Assembly: GCA_905221605.1 (NCBI GenBank)
Contig: CAJNDS010001112.1
Span: 932,472-996,471 of the forward strand
Source of the DNA: Symbiodinium natans
Taxonomy: Eukaryota; Sar; Dinophyceae; Suessiales; Symbiodiniaceae
Direction: 5' to 3'
Length of the DNA: 64,000 nucleotides
Shown: positions 56,190 through 64,000 of the stretch, piece by piece
Layout of the letters: each line of letters begins with the position of its first letter
Position numbering within the stretch: the first letter of the stretch is position 1
Notes under the pieces: generated by a model
Databases searched by the model: none
What the model was told of the DNA's origin: nothing
The model's input: the letters and a program-made list of their open reading frames with translations, nothing else
Program-made: the position numbers and the translations under genes

Positions 56190-57185
56190 AGCGTAATGAT
56201 CCGGCTCTTTTTCAAAACAAAGACACACACACAGAGATGGGTGGAGTGCTGCAAAGAGAGACTGACTGTCACCCACATTGCGCCGCATCACAGCTTCAGC
56301 CAAAATGTGCGTCTGTGTGTGTGTGCATCTGTGTCTATGTTTTCTTTTTGTGTTTTTGGGGTCAGATCTGCATGTTCAGCCGATAGACCCGAAGCCCTGA
56401 GCATGCACCCACGCATGAGTCTCTTAAGCCCTCCAACTCGCACCGGTACTCTCGAAAGCCCTGCAAGCCCCTAGGTATGCATGAGAGCGCTTCACTCTCA
56501 CAACTTTTGCAGCCCACGGCTTGCGTCCGAATGGGCCTGTGATGCTGAGCTCTTGTCAGCGCAGGAAACACGCAGAACGCCGAAGACCCACCTATATTTA
56601 TATCGCAGGCTGTGAACCCTAAACCCTATATATAACCCCTAAACCCCTAAAACCCTGAACCCCTGAACCCAGCCGTTCCCGTTCCAGACCAAAAGATCCA
56701 GATCACTTCAGGTCCCAAGACCACTAGCCCTAAAGCCCCAAAGCCCTAAAGCCCGGGGGGTTTGGGGTCTATTCCTAAGGGTTTAGGAAAATAGGGTTTA
56801 GGGTTGGGAAAGTAAAAAAGGGTTTAGGGTTTATAACGGTTTATGGTTGAGAAGGTTGAAAGGGTTTACAAAGGTTTAGGGTTGAGAAGGTTGAAAGGGT
56901 TGATCAGGGTTTTGGTTTTAGGGTTTAGGGTTGAGAAGATTGAAAGGGTTCATAAGGGTTTAGAGTTCAGGGTTTAGGGTTTAGGCTCATATAGGGTTAA
57001 GGGTACGCTAATCCCTAAACCCTAAACCCTGGACCCTATAGACCTAAACCCTAAACCCTAAACCCTAAACCAACCCTACGCCCTAAACTTGAAAGCTAGA
57101 CTGCAGCAGAAAACCTAGAGCTAGTGGGCAACCCTCGACTGCATGTGCAGCCATGTCCGTGCAGCTGCTGCGCTGCGCAGACGCT
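56190..57185. other. No gene seen; degenerate telomeric text
   Basis: Mostly variants of GGGTTTAGGGTTGAGAAGG and CCCTAAA units (56600-57080), with ACACAC and TGTGTG short runs at 56225 and 56310. The same GTTGAGAAGGTTGAAAGGG variant recurs at 61990-62300. Confidence 0.5.
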
Positions 57186-57192
57186 GCGCTCT

Positions 57193-57575
57193 TCAGGCAT
57201 ACACTGCATCTCGCACCTCGCTAAAAACATTTTGTGAGACTTCCAGCATGGCTAAGTAACGAGTAAGGACTCGATCATGTAGCCGCCGGACGTGTGTGGC
57301 ACTTGCAATCCTAGACAGCAATCCAACCAGATGCTCATCAGAATATAGGTGGTCGAAACGGGGATTCCTCAATGTGGTCTGCACATACTCCCCCAGATGG
57401 ATCAGGGCATGGTGTTTCGGGATGATTTTGTAGTTGAAGAGTCGCTGCTGCATGGAGCGGTACGCGAGGGTCTGGTAGCAAGTTAAGAAGTCCTGGACTC
57501 TTTTTGCAAACAGATCTGCGGTGGCCTGGTCAAACCATTCGCCGTGGCCTGCTTCTAACTTGAGGGCATTAGAAC
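57193..57575 (-). CDS. Transposase-like family gene, last exon
   Basis: Reads LEAGHGEWFDQATADLFAKR, then FNYKIIPKHHALIHLGEYVQ, NPRFDHLYSDEHLVGLLSRI, RRLHDRVLTRYLAML, and stops at 57193. The segment PKHHALIHL...NPR...SDEHLVG is the most conserved part of this family as I know it. The acceptor is probably CTCAAG|TTAGAAGC; the frame is open further upstream to 57654. Confidence 0.5.
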
Positions 57576-57666
57576 TCAAACCGGAAACCCTAAATAGTTC
57601 CTTCTTGCATATCCACTTAAATCCCTTTTTTGGGTGAGGGGTGAAGAGCCTCAAGCTAAAAACAGC

Positions 57667-57831
57667 TCAGGCGCTGTTGCACAAATGCTGGAAGTCTGCC
57701 AAGTTGAAAGCACACGCTGCACGCAACTTGTCTTGCTCGGAACCCGTGCGCTGTCCCAAGTACCACGCAGTGAAGAACATGAAGTCGTGCACCACGCGAG
57801 CCTTGTAGCCTAGGCTGTCTAGATCCCGAGA
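57667..57831 (-). CDS. Transposase-like family gene, exon 3
   Basis: Acceptor ATATATAG|. Reads SRDLDSLGYKARVVHDFMFF, TAWYLGQRTGSEQDKLRAAC, AFNLADFQHLCNSA. It then meets TGA, which overlaps a possible GA donor (GCCT|GAGCTG). The frame joins exon 2 in phase 0. Confidence 0.5.
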   Translation of the reverse strand, partial: SRDLDSLGYKARVVHDFMFFTAWYLGQRTGSEQDKLRAACAFNLADFQHLCNSA

Positions 57832-57907
57832 CTATATATATATATATAGAGTCTATAGAGGATACAAGATCGATGTATGAACTCAGTAGTATACATATAT
57901 CACATAC

Positions 57908-58186
57908 CAGAGACAATATCCCCTGAACTGCAGGCTGCGCGCAGGTGGCAAGTTCGGGAAACGAATTCCACGCCTCTCGGTTGAACTTTCTTGCACTGAA
58001 CTGGAAAGAACAGGCGGTGGTTCTGGCAACGGTTCTGCAATATGTCTTGTAGCTGCGATACATAGCACGAATAGCCACATCGAGGTTGTGCAATGTTCTC
58101 GGTTGCAGCCCCTCCTCCAAGCTGTCACATAGGAGCGAAGGAACTGCTATCCTGGGTTCTACAACAGCTAGGTACACGGTGTCGGG
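57908..58186 (-). CDS. Transposase-like family gene, exon 2
   Basis: Acceptor AAGTAG|CCC. Reads PDTVYLAVVEPRIAVPSLLC, then LDVAIRAMYRSYKTYC, and ends GILSL at a GT donor (CTG|GTATGT), phase 0. Confidence 0.5.
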
Positions 58187-58389
58187 CTACTTAAATTTAC
58201 TCGGCACCCAGACATCCGAGAAAAAAACACATTCCCTTAAGGGTTGCTAAGAATGACCCTATTATAGTCTAGGGTACACGATCTGTGGGTTCTATTTTTT
58301 GGATCCTCCCAGGGGTCTTGTTACGGTTGAACACAAAACAATTACAAAAACAGTGCCTCCGTTCAATCAAGCTAGTGGCTGCGCTACAC

Positions 58390-59210
58390 CTTGATGCACC
58401 AGATGTAAAAGATCTTCGCAGTTCCGTTCTTTGCGCCAGCCCGGCACGCATTGCCATGCGCTCAAGCGATTGGCAGGTTCTAACATGACATACTGGTCGT
58501 GACTGAGATATGTATCCCTGTAGGGAGCTTGGGGACTGAAGTTGGAGTAGGCGAAAGGGCCGTCGACGGACGCGAAACAGTGTTCGCATATGTTCCGGCT
58601 GTTATAGTTTCGAAGAAATTTGTGGACTTGAATCTTGCCTTCCCAATCCGCCTTGAAGGCAGCAAAGCAAGCGCGCCAGCCATCCTTTGTGAACGGAGTC
58701 CCAGCCCGGGAAGCATCGGCGGTTCCAGGCCGGAATCTGCGGCCACGTTCGTCACGATCAGGATAAATGCCCTTTGCAAGAAACTCAAGACAATATCCGA
58801 TGAAGTGCGCAAGGTCGTCTAGAGTCTCACCCTTCACCGCTTCAGCTTCCCGGAGAACTGCAAAAACCATTTTGGTCGACAGGGTCGGACCTTTGCAGGT
58901 AGAGCTTGCAAACGAGAAGACGAACATTTTCTGGTTTCTGTATATCTTCACGCCGTCGCAGTGAAAACACAAGGGAATGGTCAGCTTTGGCTGGGAAAGG
59001 TCGAGGTCTTCGATAAAAGGTAACCGTTGTCGCTGGCACTGCTTCCAAAAAAGCTCTACCCGCTCACGAGCATTCGAGCTCCCTGCAATGAAGGCTTCCA
59101 GCCTGTTTTGCTGGTCCAACAGGTGCAAGATATCCCAGGGATACAGCACAGGTAGTGCACTCTTCGAGACCACTGCATCCCCTCGCTCATCAACCTTTTC
59201 CAAAGTTACC
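58390..59210 (-). CDS. Transposase-like family gene, exon 1
   Basis: An open frame from upstream of the Met at 59203 to a GT donor at 58389 (CATCAAG|GTGTAG). Text such as PLCFHCDGVKIYRNQKMFVF, WEGKIQVHKFLRNYNSRNIC and EHCFASVDGPFAYSNFS resembles a multicopy dinoflagellate protein family. The x-x-H-x-D-G-V segment and the pattern of short exons remind me of CACTA/TNP-type proteins, but that is only a resemblance. The first exon may begin further upstream (CARVCETKVGATEVTLEKVD). Confidence 0.45.
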
Positions 59211-59539
59211 TCTGTGGCGCCAACCTTTGTCTCGCAAACTCGAGCACACCACCTGTTCTAGTTAAAGTTGTTTCGGCGAAGCGCTGGGCAAACCCTATTG
59301 TACGGGACGCCTACAGAACCTTCCCAAACCCGACACAAAACTCACTCGCTACGCCCTGGAACACCAGACACAAAACACCCCAAACCCTAAACCCTAAACC
59401 CTAAACCCTAAACCCTCAACCCTCAACCCTAAACCCTAAACCCTAAACCCTAAACCCTAAACCCTAAACCCTAAACCCTCAAGGCCAGGATAAATAGAAA
59501 TTGTAGGTGTTTCATTACGAGCAGCTCGTGCCTTACAGT

Positions 59540-59790
59540 GCCCTCTGCAGCGCCTCCCGCCCCTCCAGCCCCTCCATCCAGCCCCTCCAGCCTCTTTAGC
59601 CCCTCCAACCCCTCCACCCCTCCCCCTCCAGCCCCTCCAGCCCTTCCAGCCCTTCCAGCCCCTCCAGCCCCTCGCCTCTTCAGCCTCCAGCCCCTCCACT
59701 CCATCCCCAGCTCCAGCCGCTCCAGCCGCTCCAGCCCCTCCAGCCTCCAGCCCCCCTCCAGCCCCTCACTCCCCCACCCCCAGCCCCACA
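59540..59790 (+). repeat. CCCCTCCAG minisatellite
   Basis: Repeats of CCAGCCCCTCCAGCC with variants. A shorter related stretch is at 783-850 (CCTCCAGCCCTCCAGCC). Confidence 0.8.
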
Positions 59791-60114
59791 ACCCAAAGTC
59801 AAAATGACAAAAGTAAAAAAACAAAACCCGCCAAAACCCCCCCTAAACCCGACAAAACCCGACAAAACTCCGGACACAAACCCTTTACAGTTTCTATAAA
59901 CCCTTAACCCTAAACCCTCAACCCTAAACCCTAAACCCTAAACCGAGTGAAAGAATCCTAAATCGAGGCCCTACCTTGGAGGTTCATGGTACTCACAAAC
60001 CAATTATAACTGTACTTGTAACTGTACTGATATCCATATTAGGGCACTTAAGGGGCTTACAATGGGTTTACAAGTACAGTTATATTCGGTTTTTAAGGAC
60101 CATGAACCTCCAAA

Positions 60115-60955
60115 TCGCCCTATACACACCTTAAATCACAGAACCCCTTGGAACCACTATACTCTTCCATCCTAGGACCTGCCGAAAGCGCGCTCTCCAT
60201 TGCCTGCAGTGCCCCAGCCGGCAATGGTTTTCAACAAATCAGATTGGCAGCCGTCGTATATAGCGTCAGATGCTTGTCGTGAGCCTTCAGCAATAGCGAG
60301 CTCCTGGGATGCAGGGGTCGCAGGTTCCGGACTATAGGCATAATGCGTGGACTTCCATCAAGAAGGTATACACGACAAACGGTGCTAACAATGGCAAAAA
60401 GTCCCCGAGTGATATCTTTCGCAATATTCTCTCACTTGTGCGACACACAGTCACACGAGTTCCTCGCAAGGGTCAATTCACACAACCAGGACAAATATAT
60501 CCTGGACTGGTTTTGGGTTTGGGAACTGAATATGTTTCAGGCCATGGGGCTCCAAGGATATTTAGGCTTTAGGGGGTTTCTTTAGGTTTCAGGTTGAGGA
60601 CTCCGGGCTTTAGGGTCTAGGCTTCAGCCTATATAGGGTTTTTAGGCTTGATGTTTAAGGATTCAGATCCAACCGATTTGAATGATGCACACGTGTCCTG
60701 CCATCACCACTGCATGTGTCCTGCATTCAAACAAACGAGGCGCATATCATGCTGCGACCTGCTGGCACGCTGCGCTCCTACGTGGAGATCTGCTTCTCTC
60801 GCCTGGGCGGCAGAATGGAACCCTAAAGGCCCTAAACCCCTACAGACCCTAAACCCTAAACTTCCTTCACGCAGGGTTGCTCGAGAATCTACATTGCGGG
60901 CCTGGGGCTCGAAGGATTTCTGCCAAAGCCCAGATTAGTCATAAACCCTTTAAGC
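60115..60955. other. Possible exons, not assignable
   Basis: The plus strand is open at 60309-60572 (DIFRNILSLVRHTVTRVPRK) and 60648-60800; neither resembles a family I know. FB5 (59972-60113) lies to the left and telomeric text to the right. Confidence 0.2.
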
Positions 60956-60957
60956 TT

Positions 60958-61197
60958 TAAGCTGATCAACCCTCGAGGGTCTGTAGAGGACCCCTCCAAA
61001 AGAGCTTCCCACTAGACTTCAGGGTTGAGGAGAATTAGGGTTTGGGCCTAGAGGCTACACTCTCATTCAACCCCTCAAGACCCAAAGCCCACAGAAAGCT
61101 TGAAGGTTGAGAGCTGATCAACCCTTGAGGGTCTATAGAGGGCCCCTCCAAAAGAGCTTCCCAGTAAATTTCAGGGTTTCGGAGAATTAGCTCTGAC
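60958..61197 (+). repeat. Direct duplication of about 90 bp
   Basis: CTGATCAACCCTCGAGGGTC at 60961 and CTGATCAACCCTTGAGGGTC at 61112, with matching downstream CCCCTCCAAAAGAGCTTCCC and TTCAGGGTT segments. Spacing is about 150 bp. Confidence 0.7.
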
Positions 61198-61589
61198 TCA
61201 ACCCTGAGGCCTAAACCCAAAACCCCAAAACCCCAAACCCCAGGGGGTTAAAAATAGCCCCCCCCCCCCCCCCCCACCGGCTAGCAGCCCAGGCGCGTGG
61301 GCTGATCTGGTCATCACGCTGCCGCTGCCTGCGTCGGAAGATCGAGACTATAGCTGGCGCTCTGCACAAGTGCAGCTGTACGTGGTTTGGACTGTGCGCG
61401 TGCAACCTGCAAAGTTGAATGCAAACGCATTTTCGCTCTCGCCTAGCAGCGCTGCTAGCTTTCATGGCATCTATGGCAGCTGAGAAAGCGCCCCTGCCAT
61501 GCTGAGCCCCACCAGTGGTGAACCCCTACGATGATAGCACGGGCTATCATGTCGATCACACGTTCCGCAAAAATCCCCAGGCATTTCGC

Positions 61590-61718
61590 CTAGGCTTTGG
61601 CGGCCTTCGCACCGGCCGCATCCTTTTCCTTTGGGTCTCTGGTTCCCTTCTGGGATGCACGAATCAAAGCCTTCGCCAGCTCGGTCTTCTCTTTGAGGTC
61701 AGACTGCAGGGACTCCAC
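61590..61718 (-). CDS. Lys-rich gene, terminal exon
   Basis: Acceptor TACCTCAG|G. Reads VESLQSDLKEKTELAKALIR, ASQKGTRDPKEKDAAGAKAA, KA, then TAG at 61590-61592. Coiled-coil-like. It is the only clear stop of this gene. Confidence 0.5.
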   Translation of the reverse strand: MESLQSDLKEKTELAKALIRASQKGTRDPKEKDAAGAKAAKA

Positions 61719-61819
61719 CTGAGGTACCCGTTTGAACTAGACTTATAGTAGGGAACATCACGCAAGCATGCTCCCAAAAACTTGTAACATTGGCGTGCAG
61801 CAGTAAGCAGTCAAGTTGC

Positions 61820-61979
61820 CTCGTCGATGATGTTCTTGTAGTGCTTGGTCTTGTTCTTCTTTTTGCGGATGAGCGTCTGGAGGGCTTTGGCGTGCCGCTG
61901 CAACAGCACATCCAAGGCAGTCAGCTGCCGCACATGCTGCTTGCTCAACTTCAGGGGCGCGAGCTTGAAGCAAAGGTCC
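61820..61979 (-). CDS. Lys-rich gene, exon 4
   Basis: Acceptor AATCCAG|G. Reads DLCFKLAPLKLSKQHVRQLT, ALDVLLQRHAKALQTLIRKK, KNKTKHYKNIIDE, ending at a GC donor (GACGAG|GCAACT). Strongly helical and basic. There is no Met start, so it is missed by ORF length searches. Confidence 0.5.
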
Positions 61980-62729
61980 CTGGATTGCAGGGTTTAGGGT
62001 TGAGAAGGCTGACAGGGTTTAGGGTTTATATACAGGTTTAGGGTTGAGAAGGTCAAAAGGGTTCATAAGGGTTTAGGGTTGAGAAGGATAAAAGGGTTTA
62101 CAAGGGTTTAGGGTTGAGAAGGTTGAAAGGGCTGAGCAGGGTTCAGGGTTTAGGGTTTTGGGTTTTGGGTTTAGGTTTTAGGGTTTAGGGTTTAGGGAAC
62201 CCAACCTAAACCCTAAACCCTAAACCCTACACCCTAAACCCTAAACTAGGGTTTACGGTTTATTAGGGTTTAGAGTTGAGAAGGTTGAAAAGGGTTGATA
62301 AGGGTTTAGAGTTGAGGGTTTTGGGTTTAGGCTTATATAGGGTTTAGGGTACCCTAAGCTAAACCCTAAACCCTTAACCCTAGACCCTAAACCCTAAACC
62401 CTAAGCCCTAAGCCCTAAACCCGAAACTCTAAACTCTACAAACCGTAAACCCTAACCCTAAACCCTCCGAAACGTTTCGGAGCCAGGCACGACAGAGAGA
62501 CCTGGGGCCAAAAGGTTTTGAGTTGAAGCTTCAGGGGTTTGAAGGGTGCATGCAGACGTGTGGCCTGCAAGTGTTCGCATCTCGCAAGCATTGGTCCTGA
62601 AGCTTCTGAGCTTTTTGCGCGGGTGTCTCCTTGCTCACAGCCTCACGATGTATTTCTTCAGCACTCAAGCATGCATGCATGCATGTACACCGCGGTACAG
62701 CACACGTGTTCTGGCCTTGGGCCTCTTAC

Positions 62730-63046
62730 CGTCTTCTCCGTTGGTCACGGCCTTAAGATTCTGCTCAGCCTTGTTCCTGTTGTTTGCCTTCGCCTTTGCG
62801 GTCGGCACACTAAGAAGCTTCTTGGCTTCGTGGAGCTTTGCGGATGTGCTTCCCGACTCACCAACCTTGCCGTCCAAGACCCCACCGGCTTCCTTGAAGG
62901 CTGCCAGCTGGTCCTCGCTGATCTTGCCCTTGAGCTCGAGCTGCGTGGCTCGCCGGAATTCGCTGCTGTTGATGTAATCCAAATCGACCAGCACAAAGTA
63001 GAGCTTCTCCTCGGGGTCGTCCGGAAGTTCGGGGTCCTGGCACGTC
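62730..63046 (-). CDS. Lys-rich gene, exon 3
   Basis: Acceptor ATGCCCAG|GAC. Reads CQDPELPDDPEEKLYFVLVD, LDYINSSEFRRATQLELKGK, ISEDQLAAFKEAGGVL, and ends at a strong GT donor (GACG|GTAAGAG). Asp-Pro-Glu rich start, then helical. Confidence 0.55.
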
Positions 63047-63129
63047 CTGGGCATTGTGGGTCATAAAGGAATTCTAATCAGTTCGAGGCAGCTCAAGATA
63101 CTGGATCTAGATTGCTAATGCAGTGGAAG

Positions 63130-63390
63130 AACAGGCCCAGCGTTTTTTTTCGTTCTGCGATTTTGTCGGCTTTCTCTTGGCCATAGGTGTCCACCAACCA
63201 CTTCATTCGCTTGAAGCCATACTTGCTCTTGGACTTGTTGGCTGTAGAGAAGGTTTCAGTCACACGCAAACACAGCGCGTCGAGGTCTCCCCCAACCTTA
63301 ATGTAGTCTCTGAAGAGCTGGTCTTTGCCTCCCTCTGTCTTGAGGCAATCGGCCAGCTTGCTCGGGAGCCTCTTCGGGTTCTTGATCAAC
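63130..63390 (-). CDS. Lys-rich gene, exon 2
   Basis: Acceptor GGCCAG|GTTGATC. Reads LIKNPKRLPSKLADCLKTEG, GKDQLFRDYIKVGGDLDALC, KYGFKRMKWLVDTYGQEKAD, KIAERK. The pattern (R/KM..KWLVD.YG.EKAD.I) is frequent in dinoflagellate multigene families; its function is unknown to me. The 3' border is uncertain. Confidence 0.5.
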
Positions 63391-63476
63391 CTGGCCGGCA
63401 AGGAGGTGCGAGGGTTAGGGTTGTACGGTTATGGGTTTAGGGCTCCGTATATAATCAAGGCTTCAAGACTGGGCGC

Positions 63477-63709
63477 CTGTCGAAGGCCATGTACTCCTTA
63501 TGGTGTGTGACGGAGTTGATCTTGTCCTTGTCCTTCCCGTCACCTTTCCCCGCTTCCTCCTTGTCCTCTGCTTCTTGCAGCTTGCCCTTCCTCAAAGCAG
63601 GCCTGCGCTTCTTCCCAGAAACGTCTTCAGCATAGCTATCCTCGCTCTCGCTCTTTCGCTTCTTGCTGCTGGCAGCACCTGAGCCCTTTCCATTCGTCTT
63701 GCCCGCAGC
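63477..63709 (-). CDS. Lys-rich gene, exon 1 seen
   Basis: Acceptor AGCCAG|GCT. Reads AAGKTNGKGSGAASSKKRKS, ESEDSYAEDVSGKKRRPALR, KDKDKINSVTHHKEYMAFD, and ends at a GC donor (CGACAG|GCGCCC). SKKRKS and GKKRRP look like nuclear localisation signals. Upstream exons may lie beyond 63.74 kb. Confidence 0.5.
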
Positions 63710-63837
63710 CTGGCTGCATAGCGCAAGATATAATAGACACACAGAGCATGAAGGGCAAAAAAGGGTTTAGGGGGGTCACGAGGTTTAGGGGTTGAAATAG
63801 GGTTCTAGGGCAAGATCTAAGTCAGGGAAGTTAGAAC

Positions 63838-63956
63838 TTATATATAAATATAAATATAGATATAGATATAGATAAAGATATAAATATAAATATAAGTATA
63901 AATAAAAGTATAAATATAAATATAAATATAAATACAAATATAAATATAAATATATT
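63838..63956. repeat. (TATAAA)n / (TATAGA)n microsatellite
   Basis: About 20 hexamer units TATAAA with TATAGA and AATAAA variants near the right edge of the window. Confidence 0.9.
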
Positions 63957-64000
63957 GTTCTCATAGGGGTACCCAAAGGATTGAGGCAGCTAGTGCGTGT

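Noticed and set aside
55226-56474. Ala/Arg/Pro-rich frames across the CG satellite
   Set aside because: They follow from GGCGCGCGCC repeats, occur in several frames on both strands, and have no non-repetitive core.
63785-63976. Tyr/Leu repeat frame near the right edge
   Set aside because: It is the translation of the TATAAA microsatellite.
1-64000. Dinoflagellate spliced-leader gene, tRNA or 5S rRNA
   Set aside because: I looked for CCGTAGCCATTTTGGCTCAA-like text and tRNA T-arm sequence and found none by eye. A covariance search would be needed to exclude them.

Overview
The window looks like nuclear DNA of a dinoflagellate alga, closest in style to Symbiodiniaceae or Polarella. Evidence: the plant-type telomere repeat TTTAGGG/CCCTAAA recurs in dozens of internal tracts; genes are cut into very short exons whose borders fit AG acceptors with GT, GC or GA donors; there is a dinoflagellate-style LINE whose ORF1 has a Trp-Cys zinc finger; and fold-back elements sit in introns. 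I saw no rRNA, tRNA, CRISPR array or bacterial-style operon. All exon borders were read by eye and have no transcript support.

Layout. (1) 1-23.4 kb, minus strand: a long array of short repeated exons (types A, D, C, B in that order, plus E at the low end). Nearly every exon carries one or more N-glycosylation sequons (N-x-S/T). Exon phases interlock: A ends two bases into a Trp/Arg codon, the 22-nt D exon supplies the third base, and the 45-nt B exon is phase 0 at both ends. Together they would encode a very large, heavily glycosylated extracellular protein, or two such proteins. (2) 11.2-13.5 kb, minus: a membrane-anchored alpha/beta hydrolase gene (GHSRG elbow) inside that array. (3) 23.8-35.7 kb, plus: about 20 short open islands that look like exons of an unrecognised gene. 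(4) 35.8-45.0 kb, minus: one nearly complete LINE (ORF1; ORF2 with RNase H, endonuclease and reverse transcriptase) with one in-frame stop just before the WADD motif and an 84-bp tandem repeat between ORF1 and RNase H. (5) 45.4-50.8 kb, minus: exons of an unrecognised gene with an EF-hand-like loop and membrane segments. (6) 51.4-54.4 kb, minus: a 989-codon ORF with a Tpt1/KptA-like (RNA 2'-phosphotransferase) fold and a zinc ribbon. (7) 54.66-56.18 kb: a satellite of CG-palindrome blocks. (8) 57.2-59.2 kb, minus: a four-exon gene of a family I associate with dinoflagellate multicopy, possibly transposase-like, proteins. (9) 61.6-63.7 kb, minus: a five-exon, lysine-rich gene.

The unifying theme is introns made of mobile or telomeric DNA. 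Six fold-back families (called FB1-FB6 here) lie between exons. At 11.79, 12.38 and 45.83 kb an intron is flanked by a direct repeat that supplies splice-site bases and restores an unbroken reading frame on removal. One of these introns is almost entirely telomeric repeat. Telomeric tracts also interrupt fold-back elements and repeated exons whose intact copies are present in the window.
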